Assembly: GCF_009690845.1 (NCBI RefSeq)
Contig: NZ_VWSJ01000006.1
Coordinates: 48,100 to 112,099, forward strand
Length of the DNA stretch: 64,000 bases
Origin: Campylobacter portucalensis
Lineage (GTDB): Bacteria > Campylobacterota > Campylobacteria > Campylobacterales > Campylobacteraceae
Direction: 5' to 3'
Each line of letters starts with the position of its first letter. Positions within the stretch are counted from its first letter, which is position 1. The position numbers were made by a program, and so were the translations under genes. Positions 29,434 through 39,498 of the stretch are shown here, in pieces. Below the pieces are notes generated by a model, which did no database searches, was not told where the DNA came from, and saw only the letters and a program-made list of their open reading frames with translations.

Positions 29434-31011
29434 ATGAAAAGAATTATAATATGCGATGCCATAAACGAAGTTGGCTTTGAAATTTTAAAAAAAGAAAAAG
29501 GTTTTGAAATCATAGATGCATCTTCTACGCCTAAAGATCAACTATTAGAAAAATTAGAATCTGCTGATATTGCTATAACCAGAAGTCCTACAGAAATCAA
29601 TGAGAATTTTTTAAATGCAGGAAAAAAGCTAAAAGCTATAGTAAGAGCTGGTGTTGGTGTTGATAATGTTGATATAAAAAGTTGTTCAAAAAGAGGAATA
29701 GTTGTTATGAATGTTCCTACTGCAAACACTATAGCAGCAGTTGAAATGACTATGTGCCATTTACTAAATTCAGCAAGAAAATATGTAAATTCTTGTAATG
29801 ATCTTAAAATAGATAGAATTTGGAAAAGAGAAAAGTGGTACGGTTGCGAGCTTTATGGTAAAACTCTTGGTGTAATTGGTTTTGGAAATATAGGTTCAAG
29901 GGTTGGTATTAGGGCGTTATCTTTTGGTATGAAAGTAATTGCTTATGATCCTTATATTGAGCCATCAAAAGTTGTTGATTTAGGAGCTTTATATACTTCT
30001 AATTTGGATGAAATTTTAAAATGCGATTTTATCACTATTCACACCCCAAAAACAAAAGAAACAACAGATATTATTAGCGATAATGAAATATCTAAAATGA
30101 AAGATGGTGTTAGATTGATAAATTGTGCTAGAGGCGGTTTGATGAATGAAGACGCTTTAATATTTGGTTTAAAAAGTGGAAAGATAGCATATTTGGGCAT
30201 AGATGTTTTTATGAAAGAGCCAGCCACAAATCATGAATTATTAAATTTTGAAAATGTTTGTGCTACTCCACATCTTGGTGCAAATACTATTGAATCTCAG
30301 CAAAATATTGCAAGACAAGCCGCTGAAGCAGCTATTAGCTCTTTACGTGGAATCTATTATCCAAATGCTTTAAATTTACCTATTAATACAGAAAATTTAC
30401 CGTTCAAGGTAAAAAAATATTTAGATTTGATTTCAAAAATATCATATCTTGCTAGTCAAATTAATAAATCTCAAATAAAAGCCATTAAAGTGGAAGCTGC
30501 AGGTAGTATAAGTGAGCATTTAAAGCCGCTTTTAACTTTTGCTTTGGTTGGATGTTTAAGGGATCAATTAGGTGATGTGATTAATTATGTAAATGCCAAA
30601 TTTGTGGCCGATGAAAGAGGTATTAAAACTGATGCTATTGCTGTTAGTGGCACTGGTTATAAAAGCAAAGTAACTGTTAAAATCATCACTGATAGTGAAA
30701 TTTCAGAAGTTAGCGGAACTGTTTTTGGCGAAAGCGAAGAGAGAATTATAGAAATTAATGGATTTAAAACAGACTTTAAACCAAAAGGTAAAATGATATT
30801 TTTAAAAAATAGAGATGTGCCGGGTTTTATACGAGATATTAGTGCTATTTTGGCTGATTCTAAAATAAATATAGCAGATTTTAGACTAGGTCGTGGAAAA
30901 GAAGGCAATGCTTTGGCGGTTGTTCTTGTTGATGAATATGTCGATAAAGATATTATTGAAAAATTAAATTCAGTAGAAGCTTGCATTTGGGCAAGATATG
31001 CTACTATCTGA
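29434..31011 (+). CDS. serA: D-3-phosphoglycerate dehydrogenase
   Basis: A 525-residue enzyme for the first step of serine synthesis. The N-terminal substrate domain, the NAD motif GFGNIGSRVG, catalytic-region INCARGGLMNEDAL and CATPHLGANT, an intervening domain, and a C-terminal ACT domain (DVPGFIRDISAILAD) place it with the long, serine-regulated type. ATG 29434 has AAAGGA 6 bases ahead; the TTG at 29404 falls in the terminator hairpin and is rejected. Confidence 0.95.
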   Translation: MKRIIICDAINEVGFEILKKEKGFEIIDASSTPKDQLLEKLESADIAITRSPTEINENFLNAGKKLKAIVRAGVGVDNVDIKSCSKRGIVVMNVPTANTIAAVEMTMCHLLNSARKYVNSCNDLKIDRIWKREKWYGCELYGKTLGVIGFGNIGSRVGIRALSFGMKVIAYDPYIEPSKVVDLGALYTSNLDEILKCDFITIHTPKTKETTDIISDNEISKMKDGVRLINCARGGLMNEDALIFGLKSGKIAYLGIDVFMKEPATNHELLNFENVCATPHLGANTIESQQNIARQAAEAAISSLRGIYYPNALNLPINTENLPFKVKKYLDLISKISYLASQINKSQIKAIKVEAAGSISEHLKPLLTFALVGCLRDQLGDVINYVNAKFVADERGIKTDAIAVSGTGYKSKVTVKIITDSEISEVSGTVFGESEERIIEINGFKTDFKPKGKMIFLKNRDVPGFIRDISAILADSKINIADFRLGRGKEGNALAVVLVDEYVDKDIIEKLNSVEACIWARYATI

Positions 31012-31014
31012 TTT

Positions 31015-31911
31015 ATGGTTATAGGAATTGATTTAGGCTCAAATACTCTACGCATTGCCTTAATGGATAAAAATTACAAGATATTACTATCAAAGGAATT
31101 TATCGTAGGCAGTGCTAGAAATTTAAAGCAAGGTTCAAAGCTGGATTTATTTGCAAAAAAACGAATTTTAAAAGCTCTAAAGGCATCAACTAAAATTTTT
31201 GATTATTCTAAATTTGAAGTGGTAGCAGTGGCTACTGAAGCTTTTAGAATGGCCAGCGATAGCGATTTGTTTTTTAATGCAATTTACTCTAAATTTGGTA
31301 TAAAATTTTATATTATAAGTGGTATAAGTGAGGCTAAATTTGTAGAAATTGCCATTAAAAATCGTCTTAAAATTTTAGGTTTTAGTACTTCAAATTTGCT
31401 TTGCATAGATCTTGGCGGAGCAAGTACTGAAATATCATTTAATTATAATTATAAGAGTTTTAAATTTGGTATAATAAGATTTTTTAATGAGTATAAAGAT
31501 ATATCTTTAATGCAAAAACAAGCTAATTTTGTTACAAAAAATGCAAGGAAATTTATAAATAATTTATCATTTTCAAATTTAGTTTTAACTTCTGGAGTTC
31601 CAACGACAATAGCAGCTTTAAAAATGGGGTTAAATTATAATGAATATAATTCAAATTTAGTAAATGGAAATTTTATTAATTTTATTGATTTTGATAATAT
31701 TATGAAATTGCTAATAAATTTAGATGATCAAAAATCAGATGAGTTGGTCGGCAAAAATAGATCATTTTTGGTGATTAGCGGAATAATTTTATTAAAATCT
31801 TTATTGAAAAATTTTGAAAATAGTGATTTTTTAGTTATTGATGATGGTCTTAGAGAAGGCATTATAATAGCTAAATTTGAAGGTATATTTGATAAAATAG
31901 TTAATTTTTAA
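31015..31911 (+). CDS. Ppx/GppA phosphatase family protein
   Basis: A 298-residue ASKHA-fold protein. GIDLGSNTLRIALMD is the first phosphate-binding motif, VAVATEAFRMASD and CIDLGGASTEISF the later ones. Length corresponds to the two-lobed core without the HD-like C-terminal domain of E. coli GppA. Likely an exopolyphosphatase or pppGpp phosphatase; which one cannot be told. It starts 3 bases after serA and so is co-transcribed. Confidence 0.85.
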   Translation: MVIGIDLGSNTLRIALMDKNYKILLSKEFIVGSARNLKQGSKLDLFAKKRILKALKASTKIFDYSKFEVVAVATEAFRMASDSDLFFNAIYSKFGIKFYIISGISEAKFVEIAIKNRLKILGFSTSNLLCIDLGGASTEISFNYNYKSFKFGIIRFFNEYKDISLMQKQANFVTKNARKFINNLSFSNLVLTSGVPTTIAALKMGLNYNEYNSNLVNGNFINFIDFDNIMKLLINLDDQKSDELVGKNRSFLVISGIILLKSLLKNFENSDFLVIDDGLREGIIIAKFEGIFDKIVNF

Positions 31912-31956
31912 CTACATTACAAATTTTATAGATAAAAAATTATCAAGGATGAAATA

Positions 31957-34701
31957 ATGAGAAGTATATTTATTTTATGTTTTGTTTTTTTAAGTATTTG
32001 TTTTGGGCTTAATATAGATAAGAATTTAACAATAGGCAAATTGGATAATGGTATAACTTATTATCTTTATAAAAACGAAATTCCAAAAAATAGCATAAAT
32101 ATGATAATGCATATCAAAGCAGGTTCTAGTGATGAAAGAGACGATGAACAAGGAATAGCACATTTTGTGGAACATATGGCATTTAATGGAACTAGAGATT
32201 TTGAAAAAAATGATCTCATAAAAGCACTTGAAAGTTTGGGTGTTAAATTTGGTGCCGATTTAAATGCTGCTACAAGTTTCAATGAGACAACATATAAATT
32301 AAATATTAAAAATAGTGATGAAAATATACAAAAAGCTTTAAAAGTTTTAGCGAATATGGGCTTCTTGGCTAAATTTACAGAAGATGAAGTTGAAGCTGAA
32401 AAAGGAGTTATAGCACAAGAAGAAAAAAATAGACGAAATGCTTACACTAGAATATCTGAACAAAATTTAAAATATTATTTTAAAGATAGCATCTATAAAG
32501 ATCGCCTTCCTATTGGTAAAATGGATGTTGTTTTAAATGCAACACCTAAGCTTTTAAGGGGATTTTATGATAGATATTATCAACCACAAAATACAAGCCT
32601 TGTTGTTGTTGGTGATTTTGATAAGGATATGATGATTAAGTATATAAAAGAGAATTTTAATGAATTTAAAAATAAAAGCGAGATAAATTTTGTTGATAAA
32701 AAAATTGGTTTTTTTAATGATTTGGTAATTTTTAATGCACATGATAAAGAAATCAACAATAACTCTGTTAGCTTGATGTTTGAAAGCGAGTCTAAGCCTT
32801 TAAATTCATTAGAAAATTTAAAAGAGAGTTTTATTTATGATTTTATTTCAAGACTTATTTTTATGAGAAATGAAGCACAAAAATTTAATGCAAATAGCGT
32901 TATTGATATAAATTTTTATCCATCTGAATTTTATAATCAAAAAACTCTTTTCACCTTTAGCGCTTCTGTCTTAGGGAATGATTTTAACGCCAGTATAGAT
33001 AAAATTTCATCTTTAATTAAAGATATAAAAGAAAATGGTTTTAATAAAAATGATTTTTTAACTATCAAAAAACAGCTTTTAGAAGAGAATTTAAATATCC
33101 TAAATCAAACGTTAGTAAGCGATGAAATAGTATTTAATATTTTAAATTTAATTGAAAATAAAACTATTTTTTTGAGCAAAAAAGATAGATATTTGATAAA
33201 TGATAAATTTATTAAGAATGTAACTTTAAATGAGCTTGAAGAGAAATTTAGAAATTTGATAAAATCAGATGGTGTTTTGATCAGCTTAATTTCTAAAAAT
33301 CCAGTTTTTTTAAGTAAAGATGATTTTAGGAAAATTATTTCAAATTCTAAAATTAATAATCAATTCTCAAAAAATCTTCCTAATTCACTTCTTGATAAAG
33401 AGCTTAAAAATGTAGATATTAAGAGCAGTTTTTATGATGATAAAAATCAAATATATTTTTATGAATTTGAAAATGGTGCAAAACTTGTTTTTAAAGAGGT
33501 AGCAACTAAAAAAGATGAGATATTTTTTAAAGCTTTTAAAAAGGGTGGTTTGACAAATTTCCAAGATATAAAAAATCCAAATTTTGCCGTTGATATCTCA
33601 AATGGAAGCGGTATTGGTGAATTTAATAATTATGAAGTTGGAGTTATAACAGCTGGCGAAATTTTTAATTTTTCTAAATTTATAAATAGAATTTCTCTTG
33701 GATATTTTGGCAGTGTTAGAAGCTCGGATTTAGAAAATTTTTTTAAAGCTTTTTATGTTGATTTTGAAAATCCAAAAATAGATGAAAATTATCTTAAGAA
33801 TTATCAAACTTTATCTCTTGATGCATTGAAAAAAAATGAAGAGAATCCAGATTATAAATTTGCTAAAGAATTTAATGAGTTTTACTATAAAAATAGTTTA
33901 AAGATGAAATTTACATCACAAGATGATATTAAAAATATAGAAATTTCTAAATTAAGAAATTTTTTAAGTGAAAATTTTAAGAATGCAGGAGAGTATTATT
34001 TTGTTTTTGTGGGCGATATGAAAGCACAAGATTTTATAAAAATAGCTAAAAATTATATTGGAAATTTAAAAGGCTTTAAAAACTCAACCAAAATTTTAGA
34101 TGACAATATTAGAGGATTGAATAAAAATGCTACTTTTAAAAGATTTTATTTGAGTGAAAATGTAGCAAAATCTTCAATCTTTATAAAAGGGCAAAATCTG
34201 GATTTTACACCAAAAAATTATATGAGCTTAAGTATTGCTACTGAAATTTTAAATGTTTTAATGAGAGAGGAGATTAGAGAAAAACACTCTTTAACTTATG
34301 GAATTTATGCCTATTCAAATTTAGAAAAACTACCTTTTAATCAAAATTATACAAAAATTTCTTGGACTTGCGAGCCAAAAGATAGCGATAAAATAGTAGA
34401 GATGGTCAAAGATAGAATTTCGTTTTTAAAAACTAAATTTAAAGATGAAAAAGAGTTAAATAATATAAAACTTATAAAAAAAGTAGCTCTTGAAAAAGCA
34501 TATGAAGAGCCATCGTTTTGGCTAAGTGAAATTACTGGTGCTTTGCTTTTTGATACAGAAATTTATAATAAACAAAGGGCTTTAAATTTACTCAATGGCA
34601 TTACTTTAAAAGATGTAATTGATGTTTCAAATATAGCTTTTGATTTAGAAAATTTAATATACTCATCAAATTCTTTTAAAGAATTAAATAAGCATCAATA
34701 G
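31957..34701 (+). CDS. M16 family zinc metalloprotease, secreted
   Basis: A 914-residue protein with a signal peptide (about 1-17, ending ICFG). The inverted zinc motif HFVEH is at 69-73 in GIAHFVEHMAFNG, and the acidic third-ligand helix with EKGVIAQEE is around 148. The second M16 domain begins near 530 and lacks the HxxEH, as expected for a pitrilysin-like pair. Periplasmic peptide degradation is the probable role; the substrate is unknown. Length is typical for the Campylobacter protein of this type. Confidence 0.9.
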   Translation: MRSIFILCFVFLSICFGLNIDKNLTIGKLDNGITYYLYKNEIPKNSINMIMHIKAGSSDERDDEQGIAHFVEHMAFNGTRDFEKNDLIKALESLGVKFGADLNAATSFNETTYKLNIKNSDENIQKALKVLANMGFLAKFTEDEVEAEKGVIAQEEKNRRNAYTRISEQNLKYYFKDSIYKDRLPIGKMDVVLNATPKLLRGFYDRYYQPQNTSLVVVGDFDKDMMIKYIKENFNEFKNKSEINFVDKKIGFFNDLVIFNAHDKEINNNSVSLMFESESKPLNSLENLKESFIYDFISRLIFMRNEAQKFNANSVIDINFYPSEFYNQKTLFTFSASVLGNDFNASIDKISSLIKDIKENGFNKNDFLTIKKQLLEENLNILNQTLVSDEIVFNILNLIENKTIFLSKKDRYLINDKFIKNVTLNELEEKFRNLIKSDGVLISLISKNPVFLSKDDFRKIISNSKINNQFSKNLPNSLLDKELKNVDIKSSFYDDKNQIYFYEFENGAKLVFKEVATKKDEIFFKAFKKGGLTNFQDIKNPNFAVDISNGSGIGEFNNYEVGVITAGEIFNFSKFINRISLGYFGSVRSSDLENFFKAFYVDFENPKIDENYLKNYQTLSLDALKKNEENPDYKFAKEFNEFYYKNSLKMKFTSQDDIKNIEISKLRNFLSENFKNAGEYYFVFVGDMKAQDFIKIAKNYIGNLKGFKNSTKILDDNIRGLNKNATFKRFYLSENVAKSSIFIKGQNLDFTPKNYMSLSIATEILNVLMREEIREKHSLTYGIYAYSNLEKLPFNQNYTKISWTCEPKDSDKIVEMVKDRISFLKTKFKDEKELNNIKLIKKVALEKAYEEPSFWLSEITGALLFDTEIYNKQRALNLLNGITLKDVIDVSNIAFDLENLIYSSNSFKELNKHQ

Positions 34702-34710
34702 ATGCTTATT
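34687..34710. terminator. Bidirectional terminator between M16 protease and yjjB
   Basis: A 10-bp perfect stem (AATAAGCATC with its complement, AATA loop) followed by a T run on the plus strand. It spans the stop codons of both convergent genes, which lie only 4 bases apart. Confidence 0.8.
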
Positions 34711-35209
34711 TTTTAATATATTTATTTCTAAAATTTTTTCTTCTAGTCATTGTAAAAGATTTTTCATAAAACACTAAAAGTGCTACAGAAATTCCAATAG
34801 CTAGCGCAAACATTGTAGAAATTGTCGTAAATCCATAATCAAAAATTTCTACTAAATAGTGGATCTTTTTAGCTTCATCTTCGCTTTTTATAAACATAAA
34901 AACAGCCAGAACTGTCTTGTATGCAAAAAGCCCAGGAATCATCGGTAGAAGCGATGGAAAAGCTAAAATTTCTATTGGCGTTTTTAATTTTTGTGCTACA
35001 AAAACACACACAAGACCAACACATAAAGCACTTAGAAATGTAGCAAGTGCGTAATTAATTGTATTTGCTAAAATCAAAACTCTAAGCATAAATCCGCAAC
35101 CGCCAAACAAGGCACAAAAGATTAAAATTTGCTTAGGTGGTTTATTTGCATAAGAAAAACCAAGTCCGGCAATAGCTGCAAATATACCGTTTATTAAAAA
35201 TTCACTCAT
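34706..35209 (-). CDS. yjjB: Threonine/serine exporter family, small subunit (YjjB-like)
   Basis: A 167-residue membrane protein with about five helices, matching the ThrE_2/YjjB half of the split ThrE-type exporter. An earlier in-frame ATG at 35266 lies inside yjjP; the ATGA overlap at 35206-35209 makes MSEFLINGIF the more likely start. YjjB with YjjP is known in E. coli as a succinate exporter and is related to threonine/serine exporters, so the substrate here is open. Confidence 0.82.
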   Translation of the reverse strand: MSEFLINGIFAAIAGLGFSYANKPPKQILIFCALFGGCGFMLRVLILANTINYALATFLSALCVGLVCVFVAQKLKTPIEILAFPSLLPMIPGLFAYKTVLAVFMFIKSEDEAKKIHYLVEIFDYGFTTISTMFALAIGISVALLVFYEKSFTMTRRKNFRNKYIKK

Positions 35210-35982
35210 TGTATAAAACCAAAATTTACAATAGTAAGAGTGATATAGATTCCAATACTCATACAAAGAACTAAAATTGCTGTATTTACTATCCTACTTA
35301 AGCCAATCAAAACATTTCCATCAAGTATATCAAACATTGAATTTAATAAAATTATCCCAGGAAATAGATATAAAATGCTAGCACTAATGGATGCAGATGG
35401 TGTGCTACTGAGGTTAAATTCATAAGATAAAAAAGCTATAAAAGATGATATAAAAGCAGATATTATATATATAATTCTTAAATCAACATTGTGTTTAGTT
35501 AGAAAATTTTTAAGTAAAATTCCCATAAAAGTACCAATTATCACAAAACAAATTGCCCAAAAATCACCATGAAAAAGTCCGCAAAAAGCCCCAAAGCTAA
35601 AACTTATTAAAATATTTGCAAAGAGTTGATTTTGTTTTTTAGGCTTTATGATTGCATTATAAATTTTTATAGCTTCTTCAAGGCTTAATTTCTCGTCTTT
35701 AATAGCCCAACTCAGTGCACTAAGTTCAGAAACGACTTCTAAATTTATATTTAAATTTTTAGCGTCTTTTATGAGAGTTGTTTTGTTGTGTGGATTTGAA
35801 ATATCATTTAGACTGATATTTATAAATTTTAAAAGCACAAAAATAGATGCTTCATAGCCATAGCTTAGAGCTATTCTTTTTATGCATCTTATTACTCTGC
35901 TATTGTGAGCACCCATTCCAATCAAAGAGTCAGCATAATCTGCTAAAAAATTTGTTAGTTCAAAAATATCAACTCTTTTCAT
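35206..35982 (-). CDS. yjjP: Threonine/serine exporter family, large subunit (YjjP-like)
   Basis: A 258-residue protein with a soluble N-terminal part of about 110 residues (containing the ThrE hallmark region GMGAHNSRVIRCI at about 23-35) and about five C-terminal helices. It is the ThrE_1/YjjP half of the two-component exporter and is coupled to yjjB by a 4-base overlap. AGG lies before its ATG. The pair is convergent with the M16 gene. Confidence 0.85.
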   Translation of the reverse strand: MKRVDIFELTNFLADYADSLIGMGAHNSRVIRCIKRIALSYGYEASIFVLLKFINISLNDISNPHNKTTLIKDAKNLNINLEVVSELSALSWAIKDEKLSLEEAIKIYNAIIKPKKQNQLFANILISFSFGAFCGLFHGDFWAICFVIIGTFMGILLKNFLTKHNVDLRIIYIISAFISSFIAFLSYEFNLSSTPSASISASILYLFPGIILLNSMFDILDGNVLIGLSRIVNTAILVLCMSIGIYITLTIVNFGFIQ

Positions 35983-36046
35983 TATAACCTTTATAAAATT
36001 AATTATTTTTCTAATTTAGTCTTAAAATATTTATTAATTAAAATAA

Positions 36047-36072
36047 AAATTTGAGGCTAAAGCCCCAAATTT
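36047..36072 (-). terminator. Rho-independent terminator of glnA
   Basis: On the minus strand a hairpin (AAATTTG arm, one mismatch, GGC/GCC core, 4-base loop) overlaps the glnA stop and is followed by TTTTTATTTT. A textbook intrinsic terminator. Confidence 0.8.
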
Positions 36073-37498
36073 AACAAGAATAGCAAGTTTTAAATTCAAA
36101 CGCAGTTGGTCTAGCTTCATATGGCCAAACTTGAGTTTCAAATTTAAATCTTTGATATGCCTGTATAAACTCATCACTCATTACAGGTTTTAGATATTGA
36201 TTATCTCTAATTAAAGCTTCTAAGCCCCCTCTTAATGTGTGAGGAAATTGTTCTATGCCTTTCTCGCGAATTTCATCTAAAGTTAGCTCAAATAAATTTA
36301 TATCCATTGGTCCAACTGGTTCATATTTATTTTTAATGCCATCAATTCCAGCTAGCAACATAGCAGAAAAAGCCAAATAAGGACAAGCAGTAGAGTCAGG
36401 AAATCTCATTTCAGCTCTAGTGCTTTTTTCGTTACTTCCATAAGGAATTCTAATCGAAGCAGAGCGGTTTTGACAAGAGTAGGTTAAAATGCTCGGAGCT
36501 TCAAAACCAGGAATTAATCTTTTAAATGAATTTGTGCTAGGATTTGTAAAGGCCGTTAAGCTTCTAGCGTGCTTCAAAACTCCGCCAATATAGTGTCTTG
36601 CTGTATCGCTTAAATTTCCATATGTTCCGTTTTTGTAAAATAAATTTACACCATCTTTCCATATGCTTTGATGTACATGCATTCCACTTCCATTATCACC
36701 ATAGAGCGGTTTTGGCATAAAAGTTGCGGTTTTTCCGTTTAAATGAGCAACCATTTTTACTACGTATTTATATTTTTGCACGTTGTCAGCAGCTTCTACT
36801 AAAGTCCCAAATTTAACTCCTATTTCGCCTTGACCTTGCGCTACTTCGTGATGAGCTATAAAAACCTCAAGTCCTATTTGCTCTAAAACCTGCACCATTT
36901 CAGCCCTTAAATCTACCATACTATCAATCGGTGCAATCGGTGCATAACAGCCCTTAGCTCCTCCTCGATGACCTGTATTATAGCCATCTTTATACTCTTT
37001 TGCACTATTCCAATCGCCTTCTTCGCTATCAATTTTATACATAGCACAATCCATAGAATCTATTATTTTAACGTCATCAAATACAAAAAACTCATTCTCA
37101 GGTCCAAAATAACAAACATCGCCAACTCCACTTTTTTGAAGAAATTCTTCAGCTTTTTTAGCAATTGAGCGAGGACATTTTTCGTACATTTGACCTTTAT
37201 AAATATCATAAACATCACAAATTACAATTACAGTAACATCGGCCGTAAATGGATCTAAAAATGCTGTTTGAAGGTCTGGTTTTAAAATCATATCTGACTT
37301 ATTTATAGGTTGCCACGCTTCAACACTGCTTCCATCAAAAGGAATTCCATCTATAAAATTTTTATCAAGTCTTTTATAATTGTAAGTCATATGATGCCAA
37401 GTGCCTTTTAAATCAGTAAATCTAAAATCTACAAATGCTACCTCATTTTCATCGCAAAATTTAAAAAAATCATCGCTATTTTTTACAAATTTACCCAT
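36071..37498 (-). CDS. glnA: Glutamine synthetase, type I
   Basis: A 475-residue GSI enzyme that makes glutamine from glutamate and ammonia. [12 protein letters not shown] at 51-62, [10 protein letters not shown] at 131-140, [12 protein letters not shown] at 267-278 and NRSASIRIP at 344-352 are the catalytic blocks. At the position of the E. coli adenylylation tyrosine (NLYDLP) this protein has NLFEL with Phe403, so it cannot be controlled by adenylylation there. AAGGAG precedes ATG. It stands alone, divergent from the U32 gene, as in C. jejuni. Confidence 0.97.
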   Translation of the reverse strand: MGKFVKNSDDFFKFCDENEVAFVDFRFTDLKGTWHHMTYNYKRLDKNFIDGIPFDGSSVEAWQPINKSDMILKPDLQTAFLDPFTADVTVIVICDVYDIYKGQMYEKCPRSIAKKAEEFLQKSGVGDVCYFGPENEFFVFDDVKIIDSMDCAMYKIDSEEGDWNSAKEYKDGYNTGHRGGAKGCYAPIAPIDSMVDLRAEMVQVLEQIGLEVFIAHHEVAQGQGEIGVKFGTLVEAADNVQKYKYVVKMVAHLNGKTATFMPKPLYGDNGSGMHVHQSIWKDGVNLFYKNGTYGNLSDTARHYIGGVLKHARSLTAFTNPSTNSFKRLIPGFEAPSILTYSCQNRSASIRIPYGSNEKSTRAEMRFPDSTACPYLAFSAMLLAGIDGIKNKYEPVGPMDINLFELTLDEIREKGIEQFPHTLRGGLEALIRDNQYLKPVMSDEFIQAYQRFKFETQVWPYEARPTAFEFKTCYSC

Positions 37499-37525
37499 TA
37501 TCTCTCCTTAAAAATTTAAGTGTTG

Positions 37526-37531
37526 ATTTTA
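37526..37531 (-). promoter_or_regulatory. Extended -10 promoter for glnA
   Basis: Read on the minus strand, TGGTAAAAT forms an extended -10 box 28 bases before the glnA start, within an AT-rich divergent spacer of 237 bases. Confidence 0.6.
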
Positions 37532-37690
37532 CCATATTTAAATTTATAATTTTATAAATTTTTTAATTTTTGTGTTTATTTTGAAATTATTTAAGATATG
37601 GTTATACTAAACAAATCATATAAAAATTTGTTAAATTTAGTAATTTTTTATAAAAATTTAACCAAAAAAGTATCTTTTAAGAAAAACTGA

Positions 37691-37696
37691 TATAAA
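37691..37696 (+). promoter_or_regulatory. Likely -10 box for the U32-purE-glyQ operon
   Basis: TGATATAAAATTAG carries a TATAAA box 40 bases before the TTG start of the U32 gene; it is the best promoter candidate in the divergent spacer with glnA. Confidence 0.5.
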
Positions 37697-37735
37697 ATTA
37701 GAAATTTCATTTATAAATTTAATTAAGGAAAAGAT

Positions 37736-38992
37736 TTGAACAAACCTGAACTTTTATCTCCAGCTGGAAATTTAACTAAGCTTAAAATCGCTCTAAATTA
37801 CGGAGCAGATGCTGTTTATGCAAGTATGGGATCGTTTTCTTTAAGGCAAAGAAGTGCAAAGGAATTTAATCCGCAAAGTTTTGAAGAAGGTGTTAGTTTA
37901 ACTCATAAATTTGGTAAGAAATTTTATGCCACCATAAATGGTTTTCCATCAAATGCACAGCTTGAAAATTTAAAAAAACACATCGAATTTTTAGGAAGCA
38001 TAGGAGTTGATGCTTTTATAATTGCAAGTCCAAGTGTTATAAATTTGGCTAAAAATATAGCACCAGATATCGAAATTCATCTTTCAACTCAAGCAAATGT
38101 GATGAATTATTTAGATGCTAAGGTTTTTTATGATATGGGCGTGAAAAGAGTTGTAGTGGCCCGAGAAATAGGGCTAAAAGATGTTATTAAGATAAAAGAA
38201 GAATTGCCAAATTTAGAAATAGAAATTTTTATTCACGGCTCAATGTGTTTTGCTTATAGTGGAAGATGTTTAATAAGTGCCCTTCAAAGTGGGCGTTTTA
38301 GCAATCGTGGAAGCTGTGCTAATGATTGCAGGTTTAATTATGAAATTTATGCTAAAAATGATGAAAGCGGAGCTTTATTTAGACTAAATGAAGATGAAAA
38401 TGGCACTTATATAATGAATTCAAAAGATCTAAATTTAGCCTCTCATATTGAAAAAATCATTAAAAGCGGAGCAGTTGATAGCTTTAAGATTGAGGGTAGA
38501 ACAAAAAGCGAGTATTACGTAGCCTGTGCTACAAATGCTTATAGAATGGCAATTGATGATACTATAAATAATAAATTTAATCCTGAAATTTATCAAAAAG
38601 AGCTTCATACGTTAAAAAACAGAGGTTTTACAGATGGATATTTGGTTAGTCGCCCTTTTGAAAAAAAAGATACTCAAAATTTCGATTCAACTCTCGAAGA
38701 AGGAACTCATCAAGTATGTGCTATTAGCGAAGATGGAGTAAGTTTTAAAACTAAATTTAAAATAATTTTAAATGAAAGTTATGAAATTTTTACACCAATG
38801 GATGGTGTAATTAATGAAATAAATAACGAAATAGGTAAAATTTATAAAAAAGATGGTAAATTTTTTGTTAAATTTAAAACTTTAAAAGCAAAAAACAATA
38901 AAGAATTTAGTGAAATTCATAGTGGGAATATTAATGAAATTTTACTTCCTACAAAATTACCTAAATTTAGCTTTTTAAGAAAGGAAATATAA
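37736..38992 (+). CDS. U32 family peptidase-like protein (TrhP/YegQ type)
   Basis: A 418-residue U32 protein. The family signature is EIFIHGSMCFAYSGRC followed by SNRGSCANDCR, with cysteines that in relatives hold an iron-sulfur cluster. Members such as TrhP/YegQ make 5-hydroxyuridine in tRNA from prephenate, so a tRNA-modifying role is more likely than proteolysis; this is inference from family. It starts with TTG, AAGGA 6 bases upstream. Its stop shares one base with the purE ATG. Confidence 0.87.
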   Translation: MNKPELLSPAGNLTKLKIALNYGADAVYASMGSFSLRQRSAKEFNPQSFEEGVSLTHKFGKKFYATINGFPSNAQLENLKKHIEFLGSIGVDAFIIASPSVINLAKNIAPDIEIHLSTQANVMNYLDAKVFYDMGVKRVVVAREIGLKDVIKIKEELPNLEIEIFIHGSMCFAYSGRCLISALQSGRFSNRGSCANDCRFNYEIYAKNDESGALFRLNEDENGTYIMNSKDLNLASHIEKIIKSGAVDSFKIEGRTKSEYYVACATNAYRMAIDDTINNKFNPEIYQKELHTLKNRGFTDGYLVSRPFEKKDTQNFDSTLEEGTHQVCAISEDGVSFKTKFKIILNESYEIFTPMDGVINEINNEIGKIYKKDGKFFVKFKTLKAKNNKEFSEIHSGNINEILLPTKLPKFSFLRKEI

Positions 38993-39498
38993 TGGAATTT
39001 GTATCTATAATAATGGGCAGTTCTAGCGATTATGATGTAGCAAATGAGGCTGTTAAAGTGTTGGAGAAATTTGGTGTTTTGTTTGAAATGATAGTTAGCT
39101 CAGCTCATCGAAGTCCGCAAAGAACTGTTGACTATATTAAAGAAGCGGAGCAAAAAGGTGCTTGTGTATTCATATGTGTAGCTGGCATGGCAGCACATTT
39201 GGCTGGAGTTGTGGCTTCTAAGACTATCAAACCTGTGCTTGGAATTCCTGCAGGAGGTGGGGCTTTAAATGGAGTTGATGCTCTTTACTCAACCGTTCAA
39301 ATGCCTGGAGGAATTCCTGTTGGAACCTTAGCAATTGGCAAAGCGGGTGCAAAAAATGCAGCATATTTGGCGATAGAAATTTTAGCTTTAAGCAATACAG
39401 AACTTGCATCTAAATTAAAAATGGATAGAGAAGATATGCAAAAGGCTGTTTTAATGGATTCTGCAAAAATAGAAGTTTTATTAAAGGGACAAAAATGA
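38992..39498 (+). CDS. purE: N5-carboxyaminoimidazole ribonucleotide mutase
   Basis: A 168-residue PurE of class I. The signature [12 protein letters not shown] at the start and SAHRSPQRT (catalytic His) are clear, as are the [12 protein letters not shown] and [11 protein letters not shown] blocks. It moves the carboxyl group in the sixth step of purine synthesis. No purK is adjacent. It overlaps U32 by one base and glyQ by four. Confidence 0.96.
   Translation: MEFVSIIMGSSSDYDVANEAVKVLEKFGVLFEMIVSSAHRSPQRTVDYIKEAEQKGACVFICVAGMAAHLAGVVASKTIKPVLGIPAGGGALNGVDALYSTVQMPGGIPVGTLAIGKAGAKNAAYLAIEILALSNTELASKLKMDREDMQKAVLMDSAKIEVLLKGQK

Noticed and set aside
34706..35266. A longer yjjB starting at 35266
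   Set aside because: The extra residues are aromatic-rich out-of-frame translation of the yjjP end; ATGA coupling at 35206-35209 gives a normal start.
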